DNA of 64,000 nt, taken from positions 1,541,001 to 1,605,000 of the forward strand of contig NZ_CP015756.1 in assembly GCF_001877035.1 (NCBI RefSeq), given 5' to 3'. Shown piece by piece: positions 51,692-60,332 of this stretch (position 1 is the stretch's first letter; each line of letters opens with the position of its first letter). Under the pieces are notes generated by a model. That model saw only the letters and a list, made by a program, of their open reading frames with translations. It was not told where the DNA came from and ran no database searches. Source of the DNA: Clostridium estertheticum subsp. estertheticum (GTDB taxonomy: Bacteria; Bacillota; Clostridia; Clostridiales; Clostridiaceae). A program made the position numbers and the translations under genes.

Positions 51692-54022
51692 ATGATGAAA
51701 GTAAAAAGTAAATTTTTAAAATCTTTTAGTTTTACAATGTCATTACTTATGGCTACGGGAATAGGAGGAATAGGTGTACCAACAGCTTTTGCGGATCCAA
51801 TGCAATATCCTAATATGGTTTCTAATCGTAATTTTGAAAACGATGCCATTGTCGGCTTAGCGGAAAACAAAACAACAGCGAATACACCAACAGTTCAATT
51901 AAACATTCAAAATAATATACCAAATCTTTCAGAAGTATTCAAAGATTATTTTCCAATAGGAACGGTTGTGTATCCAGCTAGTATACTAGGTAGTAATAGT
52001 CAAACTGACCAGCTTATAAAAAAGCATTTTAATACTATTGTAGCTGGGAATGACATGAAGCCAGATGCACTTCAGCCAACAGAAGGAAAATTTACTTATA
52101 CTAAAGCAGATAAAATTGTAGATTATGCAATAGAAAACAAAATGGCTATGAGAGGGCATACATTGGTTTGGCATAGTCAAATACCAGATTGGTTTTTTCA
52201 GGATCCAAAGGATTCGACTAAACTTTGCTCAAAAGATTTACTGCTTAAAAGGTTGGAAACACATATAAACACGGTGTTAACCCATTTTAAAGACAAGTAC
52301 GGAGCAAATAATCCTATAAAGTGCTGGGATGTAGTTAATGAAGTTATTGATAATTCTGGTACTTATAGAGATTCGAAATGGTATCAAATAGCAGGCGCTG
52401 ATTATATTGAAAAAGCATTTGAGATTGCGCACAAAGCTGACCCAACAATGAAGCTATATATAAATGATTATGGTATAGAAGGAAATACTGCAAAAACTCA
52501 AAAGATGTATGATATAGTAAAAGACCTAAAAGCTAAAGGTGTTCCAGTTGATGGCATCGGTATGCAAATGCATATTAATACCAATACCTCGGTAGACTCT
52601 ATAAAGGCTTCTATAGAGAAGTTTGCATCTCTAGGAGTTGACATTCAAGTAACAGAGCTTGATTTAGAAATTTTAGGAACCATAAATCAAGAGGGCTACT
52701 TAAAGCAAGCAAAATTATATAAACAGGTGTTTGACTTATTAAAGAGTAAAAAGAATAACATTAGTACTGTTATGATCTGGGGTATAACGGATGCAGATTC
52801 ATGGCGTTCAGATTATCAACCATTGTTATTTGATAGTAAGTTTCAAGCTAAACCTGCTTACTGGGCAATAGTGGATCCAAGTAAAGTAAAGCCTAGTAGA
52901 CAATCTTTATCAAGTGCTAAAGGAACTCCATTAATCGGGCCTAATATTGATAAATTATGGATTATGGGACAGACAGATCATGCTAACACATTTTATAAAG
53001 GCATGGATGGAGCTACCGCAAATGTTAAAACTTTATGGGATGAAAACAACCTGTACATATATGCACAGGTCACAGATGCAACTCCAAAAGCGAAAGATAG
53101 TATAGAGATTTTTGTGGATAAAAATGATGGTAAAACTACAAATTGTAATACCGGTTATAAACACTACAAAATGAGTCGTAATAACTCTGAAAGCTCGAGC
53201 ATAACACATTATGTTCAAAATGGTGCTAATGGATACACTGTGCAAGCAATTATCCCTTTAAGTGATATAAATCCTAAGATTGGAAGTACAATAGGCTACG
53301 ATATTAGGGTTAATGATGATAAAGGAAAAGGAAGTATAGATTCAATAGCAGAACTTAACGACTATTCTAACAGTCAAGATATAAGTACTGCATATTATGG
53401 CAATTTGACTTTGAATAAACCATCACAAGCAGTTAGTACTGTATATGGTACACCTATAATAGACGGTAAAATAGATGATATTTGGAATAAAACTAATGTA
53501 ATAAACACTAATAAGTGGGTAAATGGAACTTCAGGTGCAACGGCAAAAGTTAGAACTATGTGGGATAATAATAATCTTTATGTACTTTCCGAAGTTACTG
53601 ATGATGTTTTGAATAAATCTAGTGCTAATGCGTATGAACAAGATTCAGTAGAAATTTTCTTAGATCAAAATGATCATAAGACATCATCTTATGAAAAGGA
53701 TGATTCTCAAATGAGGGTTAACTTTGATAATGAGCAAAGTTTTGGAGGTGCAAAACCTGATGGTTTTAAATCTGCAACAAGTAGAACTCAAGCAGGCTAT
53801 ATAGTAGAAGAAGTGATACCACTTACTGCTATTAAACCAGCAGACGGTTCAACACTTGGCTTTGATGTTCAAGTAAACAATGCCGATTCTAAGGGAAAAA
53901 GAATTAGTGTAGCAGCTTGGTGTGATGATTCGGGCAGTTCATTCGAGAATACATCAAAATTTGGTAACATCATGCTTAAGGATACAAGGACTATAACCAA
54001 ATTATCTGCTATTGCAAAGTAA
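51692..54022 (+). CDS. Secreted GH10 endo-1,4-beta-xylanase with two CBM9-like domains
   Basis: 776 residues. Signal peptide (about 1-35, cleavage near AFADP), GH10 barrel about 60-405 with WHSQIPDWFF, acid/base E217 in WDVVNEVID and nucleophile E322 in QVTELDLE. Then two tandem CBM9-like modules (about 410-575 and 580-765), each opening with GTPxIxGxIDxxW-type sequence and containing LWDENNLYIYAQVTDATP- or MWDNNNLYVLSEVTDDV-like strands and SVEIFLDQND. No dockerin or SLH domain, so a free enzyme. Cleaves xylan backbones; CBM9 binds reducing ends. GAGGGGAAG before the double ATG. Confidence 0.95.
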   Translation: MMKVKSKFLKSFSFTMSLLMATGIGGIGVPTAFADPMQYPNMVSNRNFENDAIVGLAENKTTANTPTVQLNIQNNIPNLSEVFKDYFPIGTVVYPASILGSNSQTDQLIKKHFNTIVAGNDMKPDALQPTEGKFTYTKADKIVDYAIENKMAMRGHTLVWHSQIPDWFFQDPKDSTKLCSKDLLLKRLETHINTVLTHFKDKYGANNPIKCWDVVNEVIDNSGTYRDSKWYQIAGADYIEKAFEIAHKADPTMKLYINDYGIEGNTAKTQKMYDIVKDLKAKGVPVDGIGMQMHINTNTSVDSIKASIEKFASLGVDIQVTELDLEILGTINQEGYLKQAKLYKQVFDLLKSKKNNISTVMIWGITDADSWRSDYQPLLFDSKFQAKPAYWAIVDPSKVKPSRQSLSSAKGTPLIGPNIDKLWIMGQTDHANTFYKGMDGATANVKTLWDENNLYIYAQVTDATPKAKDSIEIFVDKNDGKTTNCNTGYKHYKMSRNNSESSSITHYVQNGANGYTVQAIIPLSDINPKIGSTIGYDIRVNDDKGKGSIDSIAELNDYSNSQDISTAYYGNLTLNKPSQAVSTVYGTPIIDGKIDDIWNKTNVINTNKWVNGTSGATAKVRTMWDNNNLYVLSEVTDDVLNKSSANAYEQDSVEIFLDQNDHKTSSYEKDDSQMRVNFDNEQSFGGAKPDGFKSATSRTQAGYIVEEVIPLTAIKPADGSTLGFDVQVNNADSKGKRISVAAWCDDSGSSFENTSKFGNIMLKDTRTITKLSAIAK

Positions 54023-54084
54023 GCTCCGTATTGGCAAATATTCCAGTGAATGTTCATGAGCTTGGGGGCGGTGCATCTTCAAGT

Positions 54085-54108
54085 AAAAAAGGCAGCAATG
54101 CCTTTTTT
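54085..54108. terminator. Terminator shared by xylanase and the Spo0E-like gene
   Basis: Perfect 10-bp stem AAAAAAGGCA / TGCCTTTTTT with GCAA loop; works in both directions. Confidence 0.88.
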
Positions 54109-54235
54109 ATTTGTTTTCAAAATGATAATGAGAAACAATAAGCTTGTCCAATTCTTGACTGACGAGTATTGTACTTTCATTTAAAGGTCCTTTTTCATTT
54201 ATAAGTTTTATTAGTTCATCCCTTAATTCTTCCAT
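54107..54235 (-). CDS. Spo0E-like aspartyl-phosphate phosphatase, 42 aa
   Basis: Tiny protein MEELRDELIKLINEKGPLNE... with the Spo0E signature SQELDKLIVSHY in the second of two predicted helices. The family dephosphorylates Spo0A~P and so delays sporulation. ATG preceded by AGAGGT. Ends on the bidirectional terminator. A perfect 13-bp inverted repeat lies 50-100 bp upstream. Confidence 0.8.
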   Translation of the reverse strand: MEELRDELIKLINEKGPLNESTILVSQELDKLIVSHYHFENK

Positions 54236-54284
54236 AATATACCTCTTTCTTAAAAATAAGTTTTTTTAAACGACATTTACCATG

Positions 54285-54334
54285 ATATTACAACTTTCAC
54301 ACTTTAGCAATATAAAACATAAAAGTTGTAATAT
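54285..54334. repeat. 13-bp perfect inverted repeat
   Basis: ATATTACAACTTT (54285-54297) and AAAGTTGTAATAT (54322-54334), 24-nt spacer, upstream of the Spo0E-like gene. Operator or hairpin. Confidence 0.5.
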
Positions 54335-54351
54335 TGAGAAAATTCAAAAAA

Positions 54352-54395
54352 CAAAATGAAAGTAACACAATAGCAATTGAGCTACTTTCATTTTG
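54352..54395. terminator. Hairpin terminator, copy 2 of a repeated type
   Basis: CAAAATGAAAGTAAC / GCTACTTTCATTTTG (one mismatch), 14-nt loop almost identical to that at 48340-48383. Lies just after the minus-strand hydrolase. Confidence 0.7.
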
Positions 54396-54421
54396 AGATT
54401 ATTTAACATTGCAAACACGGT

Positions 54422-55234
54422 TTATTCTTCTATGAATTTAACCAACTCTTTGTTGAATTTGTCACGTTCATCATAGAACGTAGCATGACCACTATATTTA
54501 AAAGGTATAAGTTTTGAATTTTTAATACATTGGTTTTGTAATTCACCAAGCTTAAAAGGAACAACTTTGTCATGTATACCATGAACAATTAAAGTAGGAA
54601 CATTTATTTTTCCTAAATCAGAAGATAAATCTTCCCTTATCCAAGTTTTAGCAATAGCTGCAGTTGCCCATCCTGCTGCTTGTAGTCCCAATTGAAAGAA
54701 CCAATCGGAGAAGGCACATGTTATATGCTGAAAGAAAAAAATATCGCCGAAATCTCGTAGCATCTTAGGACGATCATTATATGTTCCCTGGATTATATTA
54801 TCAATGACTGCTTTTGGTGCCCCATAAGGATTAGTTGGAGTTTGTATAAGATAAGGAGCAGCTGCGTCGATAAGAACTAGTTTAGATACCCCATATTCGC
54901 AGTGCCTAGCCATGTATCTAATAGCAATCGATCCTCCTGTGGAGTGTCCTGCAAGTGTGAAATTATTTAATTTAAGTGCAGCTACTATCATTCTAACATC
55001 ATCTGATAATCGATTGTAGTCATAACCTGTGAACGGTTTATCTGATTCACCAAACCCTCTCGTGTCTATACCTATACATCTGTATCCCATTTGGGGAAGC
55101 AAATCAAATTGATATTCAAACAAGTTATGACTTCCAGGCCAACCATGGAGAAATAAGATTGTCTCCTTGCCTTCTGGGTTAAGATCCTCTACATAAATCT
55201 TTACGTCGTTTTCTACTTTAATATAATACCCCAA
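54422..55234 (-). CDS. Alpha/beta hydrolase
   Basis: 270-residue cytosolic alpha/beta hydrolase. LFLHGWPGSHNLFEYQ near 28-43 supplies the oxyanion region, GIDTRGFGESDKP follows, nucleophile Ser in GHSTGGSIAIRYMARH near 97, Asp in VHGIHDKVVPF near 218 and His in YSGHATFYDERDKF near 250. Resembles the cofactor-free haloperoxidase/esterase group. Monocistronic with repeated-type terminator. Substrate unknown. Confidence 0.9.
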   Translation of the reverse strand: MGYYIKVENDVKIYVEDLNPEGKETILFLHGWPGSHNLFEYQFDLLPQMGYRCIGIDTRGFGESDKPFTGYDYNRLSDDVRMIVAALKLNNFTLAGHSTGGSIAIRYMARHCEYGVSKLVLIDAAAPYLIQTPTNPYGAPKAVIDNIIQGTYNDRPKMLRDFGDIFFFQHITCAFSDWFFQLGLQAAGWATAAIAKTWIREDLSSDLGKINVPTLIVHGIHDKVVPFKLGELQNQCIKNSKLIPFKYSGHATFYDERDKFNKELVKFIEE

Positions 55235-55314
55235 GTAAATACCTCCATTAATAATTCATTCATTATCAAGGTATTCTTTTAGACGTAGTTATGTGATTTT
55301 ATTTGATCTTTTTT

Positions 55315-56172
55315 TTATGAGTTTTCTGGTTCTATATGAATCAATACATAGGATCCTCCAGGAAAAATGTCTTTTATTTCTTCTTCAACTTTATCAGAGA
55401 GGTTATGGGCATCAACTAGTGAGGTATTTTCAACAACATGCACATTTACATTAATTTCTCGTGTAGGACCACTTTTCCTTGTTTTTAAACTATGATATTT
55501 AGTAATTTCTAGATGAGAGTCAAGTATGTTTAATATCTTTAAAATATCGTCATCTGGAAGCTTAGAGTCCACTAAATCATTTAAAGATTTTTTGATTAAG
55601 TCTACAGAAGTCTTAATTATTAGGAGTGCAACAAATATAGCAGTAAGTGGATCAATAATTGGTATATTCGTTATTTTTAATAATACAAGCCCAAGAAATA
55701 CTCCAATAGAAGTGTATACATCTGTTAGAAGATGCATGCCATCAGCCTCTAGGGCAATAGAATCCGTTTTTTTTGCTGTTTTTAATAAAATCATTGAAAT
55801 AAAAAAGTTAACTACAGCAGCGAGTAGCATTACTAATATGCCTGCACCTACATTCTCTACAGTTCCGCCTTCAAAAATCCTTTTTATGGCTTGATAGATA
55901 ATGAGTGCGGCAGCAAGTAAAATTAATATAGCCTCAACGAAACCAGACACATTTTCATACTTGCCATGTCCAAAGGGATGACCATCGTCCTCAGCTTTTG
56001 ATGCTACCTTAATGGAGAAAAAAGCAATAAGGCTTGCTAAAAGATCTATAGAAGAATGGATTGCTTCAGAAATAACACTAACGGAGCCCATTAATACTCC
56101 AACTACTATTTTAAAAAATATTAACGCAGTATTAGAAACTATAGATAATGCTGCGGTTTTTTGTTTATCCAT
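55315..56172 (-). CDS. Cation diffusion facilitator (CDF) metal transporter
   Basis: 285 residues with six helices and a C-terminal cytoplasmic domain. Metal sites: SEAIHSSIDLLASL (helix 2; the usual HxxxD is HSSID) and ALEADGMHLLTDVYTS (helix 5, HxxxD); HPFGHGKYENVSG loop between helices 2 and 3. Exports divalent cations such as Zn, Fe or Mn in exchange for protons. Start with GAAAGGACTG. Single gene. Confidence 0.93.
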   Translation of the reverse strand: MDKQKTAALSIVSNTALIFFKIVVGVLMGSVSVISEAIHSSIDLLASLIAFFSIKVASKAEDDGHPFGHGKYENVSGFVEAILILLAAALIIYQAIKRIFEGGTVENVGAGILVMLLAAVVNFFISMILLKTAKKTDSIALEADGMHLLTDVYTSIGVFLGLVLLKITNIPIIDPLTAIFVALLIIKTSVDLIKKSLNDLVDSKLPDDDILKILNILDSHLEITKYHSLKTRKSGPTREINVNVHVVENTSLVDAHNLSDKVEEEIKDIFPGGSYVLIHIEPENS

Positions 56173-56220
56173 TTTTATTCAGTCCTTTCAAAATAATTTC
56201 AATGATAATGAAGAATGATA

Positions 56221-56787
56221 TTATTCAATAGGAATATCTGTATCTATATCTTTTTCTTCGATTGTAATGGGTAAAGTTGGTGTTGAGCTTTCTAAGTAAT
56301 CATCATTTTCATAAATGTCATCTGCAGTATTAATTTCACTTTTTTTGTTTATAAATTCTGAATTATTTTTAAAAGTTACTCGTTGAATAAAAAACATAAA
56401 TTTTGATTTTTTATTTTCTGAATTGTTAATTAAATCTAAATTATTTGGTATTACTCTATTTTCATTCTTAATATTTATTGGGTTGATTTTAGATGTTTTA
56501 ATTATATTTTCATTAGAATATGGTCGCTGTAAGAGTTTTAAAATGACGAGAAATTTTGCCATAGTTAATTTATCGCAGATTGGAATTACAGATTCTGTAC
56601 TTATCTTATCCTTTGAACTTTTTTCTGTAGATAAGTTATTTGGGTATCTATTTTCTTGTTTGATATTTGCTGAGTTTTTTTTAGATGTTTTATTAATATT
56701 AATAAAACAAGATGGTTGTTGTAACATGTTAAAAATAAAAAAATTCTTTATAAGCCTTAATTTGTCACGGTTATCGTCTGTTTTCAT
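56221..56787 (-). CDS. Hypothetical Asn/Lys-rich protein with internal repeat, 188 aa
   Basis: Not recognised. Hydrophilic, rich in Asn, Lys, Ile and Ser, no membrane helix. Residues about 10-50 and 77-115 are repeats of each other: LQQPSCFININKTSKKNSAN against LQRPYSNENIIKTSKINPIN, both followed by QEN/NENR...PNNL. The C terminus is acidic (DIDTDIPIE). AAAGGAG lies before the ATG, which favours this strand over an overlapping plus-strand frame. Cell-surface or spore-coat association is conceivable but not shown. Confidence 0.6.
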   Translation of the reverse strand: MKTDDNRDKLRLIKNFFIFNMLQQPSCFININKTSKKNSANIKQENRYPNNLSTEKSSKDKISTESVIPICDKLTMAKFLVILKLLQRPYSNENIIKTSKINPINIKNENRVIPNNLDLINNSENKKSKFMFFIQRVTFKNNSEFINKKSEINTADDIYENDDYLESSTPTLPITIEEKDIDTDIPIE

Positions 56788-56940
56788 TCATAAATGCTCC
56801 TTTAATATAAAGTTTGGTATAAGAAATAAAATAGAGTAGACTAGCATAATTATTAGTTACTTTATTTCAGGTACTTAGACCTTATATATGATATGTTGAA
56901 AATAAAGGAGTGTTACATTATGTATACTTAATATATAAAG

Positions 56941-57014
56941 ATAGGCCCCCTAATCATCATATTTTAATATTAACTACTTGAGTTAATATTATCCATGATG
57001 CTTAGGGGGCCTAT
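56941..57014 (-). terminator. Long hairpin terminator of the fructose operon
   Basis: 74-nt near-continuous hairpin: outer GC-rich arms ATAGGCCCCCTAA / TTAGGGGGCCTAT, inner AT-rich arms around AATATTAACT / AGTTAATATT. T-rich on the minus-strand exit side. Confidence 0.8.
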
Positions 57015-57036
57015 TAGTCATTAACTTTTAACTATT

Positions 57037-58905
57037 TTAAATATCTTTTGGTTTTTTTAAAATTCCTAGTATTAAGCAGGTAACGAAAGCTCCTATCAAA
57101 ATCGATAGTAAATAAAGTAATGGACTTCCTTTAACTAAAGCAACTACAAATATACCGCCATGTGGAACTGGCATTCCTATATTAAAAAATAATGAAAGTC
57201 CACCAGCTACGGCTGATCCTATTGCAGCTGCGGGAATTACTCTTACTGGATCTGCTGCTGCAAAAGGTATGGCTCCTTCTGTTACAAAACAAGCACCCAT
57301 TATATAACAACTAAGACCAGTCTCTCTTTCCTGCTTTGTAAATCTATTTTTAAAGAATGAAGTAGCAAGTGCAATCCCTAGGGGTGCAGACATACCACCA
57401 GCCATTACAGCTGCATGTGGATAATAATTTCCTGAACTTATCATAGCAATCCCAAATGCAAACGCAGCCTTGTTTATTGGTCCACCCATATCAATTGCCA
57501 TCATTCCACCTAATATAATACCTAGTAGAACTTTGTTACCTGTGCCCATTCCACCTAACCAATGTTGAAGAAAAAGGTTAATTTGAAGAACTGGTCCATC
57601 TACACAAATGTACATTATAGCACCGGTAATAAAAATGCCTAGAAGTGGATATATAAGCACTGGTTTTATACTCTCAAGAGCTTCTGGCAATTTTGAAAAA
57701 GTCTTCTTAAGAAGTAGTACTACATAACCACCAAGAAATCCTGCAATAATTCCACCAAGAAATCCTGCATTACTTTGATATGCTAAAAAACCACCTACCA
57801 TTGCAGGAGCAAAACCTGGTCTGTCTGCAATACTCATACCTATAAAACCAGCAAGTACTGGTACCATAAGTGCAAAAGCATTCTTGCCTCCAACTACTGA
57901 AAGAAGGTTAGACAAATATAACAAGTTTGGATTTGAACTCTTTTCGAATATAAATGATAAAGCTATTAATATTCCTCCACCAACAATGAAAGGAAGCATA
58001 TTTGAAATACCGCTCATAAGATGTTTATAAATTCCTGTTTTTTCACTTCCAGTAGAAGCTTTATTACCACCAGCATTATTATAAACAGGCGCTTCACCAT
58101 TTAATGCCTGATTTATAAGTTCTTCTGGTTTTTTTATTCCTTGAACCACCGGAACTATAACTACTTTTTTGCCGTTAAACCTTGCCATTTCAACTTGTTT
58201 ATCAGCAGCTACGATTATGCCTGAAGCTCTTTCTATTTCATCATCGGTTAATCTATTTTTAACTCCTGTAGCACCGTTGGTTTCAACTTTTATGTCTACT
58301 CCCATTTCTTTAGCCTTATTTTTCAAGGCGTCAGCTGCCATATAAGTATGTGCTATACCTGTAGGACATGCTGTTACTGCGAGTACTAAACCTTTTAAGC
58401 CGGTTACCTCTACTATTTCTTCTTCCTGGGCACTCTCTTCTTCTAATTTTTCAGCCTCTTGACTATCGATTAAACTTAAAACTTCTTCAGGTGTTTTAAC
58501 AATGAAAAGTTTCTTTTTAAAATCTTCATTCATAAGAAGAGTAGATAACCTTGAAAGTGTTTCCAAATGTGTATTATTAGCACCCTCAGTTGCTGCAATC
58601 ATAAAAAATATGTTTGCAGGAGCATCATCTAAGGAATCAAAATCAATTCCAGCTGTAGAACGTCCAAAAGCTAAGGCTGGAGTTTTTACAGCCGCAACTT
58701 TTGCATGAGGGATAGCTATACCCTCACCAATTCCAGTTGAGAAGTCTGCTTCTCTTTTTAAGATTGCTTTTTTATATTCTTCCTTATCATTTAACATTCC
58801 CGCACTATCAAGTTTATTTACTAATTCATCAATTACATCTGCCTTACTATTAGATTTTAGATCTAGAATAATAGTATTTTTCTTTAAAAGTTCTGTTATT
58901 TTCAT
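57037..58905 (-). CDS. fruA: Fructose-specific PTS enzyme IIABC
   Basis: 622-residue fused permease. IIA domain about 1-150 with phospho-His67 in GIAIPHAK; IIB about 168-265 with phospho-Cys180 in VTACPTGIAHTYMAA; IIC membrane domain about 285-620 with MAIDMGGPINKAAFAFG and PVPHGGIFV. Imports fructose as fructose-1-phosphate, the substrate of the kinase encoded just upstream. Second gene of the operon (67-bp gap), terminated by the long hairpin. Confidence 0.96.
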   Translation of the reverse strand: MKITELLKKNTIILDLKSNSKADVIDELVNKLDSAGMLNDKEEYKKAILKREADFSTGIGEGIAIPHAKVAAVKTPALAFGRSTAGIDFDSLDDAPANIFFMIAATEGANNTHLETLSRLSTLLMNEDFKKKLFIVKTPEEVLSLIDSQEAEKLEEESAQEEEIVEVTGLKGLVLAVTACPTGIAHTYMAADALKNKAKEMGVDIKVETNGATGVKNRLTDDEIERASGIIVAADKQVEMARFNGKKVVIVPVVQGIKKPEELINQALNGEAPVYNNAGGNKASTGSEKTGIYKHLMSGISNMLPFIVGGGILIALSFIFEKSSNPNLLYLSNLLSVVGGKNAFALMVPVLAGFIGMSIADRPGFAPAMVGGFLAYQSNAGFLGGIIAGFLGGYVVLLLKKTFSKLPEALESIKPVLIYPLLGIFITGAIMYICVDGPVLQINLFLQHWLGGMGTGNKVLLGIILGGMMAIDMGGPINKAAFAFGIAMISSGNYYPHAAVMAGGMSAPLGIALATSFFKNRFTKQERETGLSCYIMGACFVTEGAIPFAAADPVRVIPAAAIGSAVAGGLSLFFNIGMPVPHGGIFVVALVKGSPLLYLLSILIGAFVTCLILGILKKPKDI

Positions 58906-58972
58906 ATTTTTCCTCCTGTGATAAATACAAGCTTAGTTAGTTTATATGAACAGGTCAATTAATAACTAGATA

Positions 58973-59887
58973 TTAATCTAATTTATTTACAATTACCTGC
59001 GCTAAATAATGCTCAATATCTTCTTTTTTACATAAATCTTTTGAAAATGCTGTGGCACTTCCAGATGTAGCTCCCCATCTAAATGCTTCAATTAGATCTT
59101 TCGACTGTGAATACTTAGCTAAAAATCCTGCAATAACTGAATCTCCTGCACCAACTGAATTCTGTACTTTTCCTTTTGCTGGTGTTGCATGATAAACTCC
59201 ACTTTCACAAATTAGAAGAGCGCCTCTTTCAGCCATAGATATAATTACATTCTGTGCTCCCATAACAATAAGTTTCTTTGCATATTTAATAATTTCATCT
59301 GTATCTGTAAGTTCTTTATTAAATATTTCACCTAGTTCATGATTATTAGGTTTTATTAAAAATGGCTTATTCTGAAGCGTTGCAACCAAAGCATCACCTG
59401 TAGTATCAACTACAACTTTTACATTATTAGAAGCACACTTTTTTTGAAGTCTGGCATATATGTCCCTTGGAACAGACTTCTGAACATTTCCTGATAACAC
59501 TAGATAATCATTTGAAGTTAAACCTTCTACTATTGTAAATAGCTTATTTAAGTCTTCGTCTTTTATAACTGGACCGGCTCCATTGATTTCCGTCTCTTCT
59601 TTCGAGTTGAGTTTAACGTTTATTCTTGTATCACCACTTATCTCAATAAAGTCAGTTTCAACACCTTGAGACTCCAATGAATCAATTATAAATTTTCCAG
59701 TAAAACCTCCAACAAAACCCAAAGCCTTAGTTTTTATTCCAAAATTATTTAAAACTCTTGATACATTTATCCCTTTTCCGCCAGCAAATTTTTCTTCACT
59801 GTCAACTCTATTAATTGATCCTGCTTTAAAATCATCTACGGTTATAACATAATCTATAGCCGGATTAAAAGTTACTGTGTATATCAT
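58973..59887 (-). CDS. fruK: 1-phosphofructokinase
   Basis: 304-residue PfkB-family kinase. Starts MIYTVTFNPAIDYVI; FAGGKGINVSRVL near 35-47, LIKPNNHELGE near 180 and GAGDSVIAGF near 247 are family motifs. Phosphorylates fructose-1-phosphate to fructose-1,6-bisphosphate. First gene of the fruKA operon. The usual DeoR-type FruR gene is not beside it, but phased operator-like repeats lie upstream (59970-60037). Confidence 0.95.
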   Translation of the reverse strand: MIYTVTFNPAIDYVITVDDFKAGSINRVDSEEKFAGGKGINVSRVLNNFGIKTKALGFVGGFTGKFIIDSLESQGVETDFIEISGDTRINVKLNSKEETEINGAGPVIKDEDLNKLFTIVEGLTSNDYLVLSGNVQKSVPRDIYARLQKKCASNNVKVVVDTTGDALVATLQNKPFLIKPNNHELGEIFNKELTDTDEIIKYAKKLIVMGAQNVIISMAERGALLICESGVYHATPAKGKVQNSVGAGDSVIAGFLAKYSQSKDLIEAFRWGATSGSATAFSKDLCKKEDIEHYLAQVIVNKLD

Positions 59888-60332
59888 CTTTTAGTCACTA
59901 CCTTTTGTATTTATTTTTAACGTCTATATATACATGATAATATAAAATCAGTTCTTAAACAACATATATGTTCATATTCGATCATGTTTTATTTACGTTT
60001 CAATAGAAAACGATCACATACGGTCATATTTTTTACGATTTATTAGATTTTAACCATATTTTAACAAAAATTGAAATTTATTTTTTTCATAACATCACCA
60101 AGTTTTTCTAGATCTTTTAGAACTATAATTATTAATGCAATTCTTGAATGAAGGTGTAAAAAGAAAAAACTGATAGCGAAAAGGTAAAGATTAATATTTT
60201 TAGAAAATTTAATACATTAATATGATATAATTTACATATATATAAAATTTGTTATAAATACTTTAAAGTTATATAATTAATAAATCATTTTGTAGGAATT
60301 AGGAAGAGAAAATTACATATAGGGGGAGAGAA
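59888..60332. other. Divergent region between fruK and the NlpC/P60 gene
   Basis: 445 bp, no gene. Left part carries the phased fruK operator candidates (59970-60037). Right part carries TATAAT at about 60226-60231, a likely -10 for the hydrolase gene. The middle is AT-rich without other structure that I can see. Confidence 0.5.
59970..60037 (-). promoter_or_regulatory. Phased direct repeats, candidate FruR operator
   Basis: G(T/A/G)TCA(T/C) hexamers at 59970, 59980, 60012 and 60022: two pairs with exact 10-bp spacing, 32 bp apart. Larger units CGATCATGTTTTATTTACG (59979-59997) and CGGTCATATTTTTTACG (60021-60037) repeat. DeoR-type repressors bind such direct repeats. Confidence 0.5.

Noticed and set aside
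56202-56219. Fur-like TGATAATGAAGAATGA before the CDF transporter
   Set aside because: Only the left half fits the 7-1-7 consensus.
56423-56839. Plus-strand ORF overlapping 56221-56787
   Set aside because: No ribosome site; the minus-strand frame has AAAGGAG and better composition.
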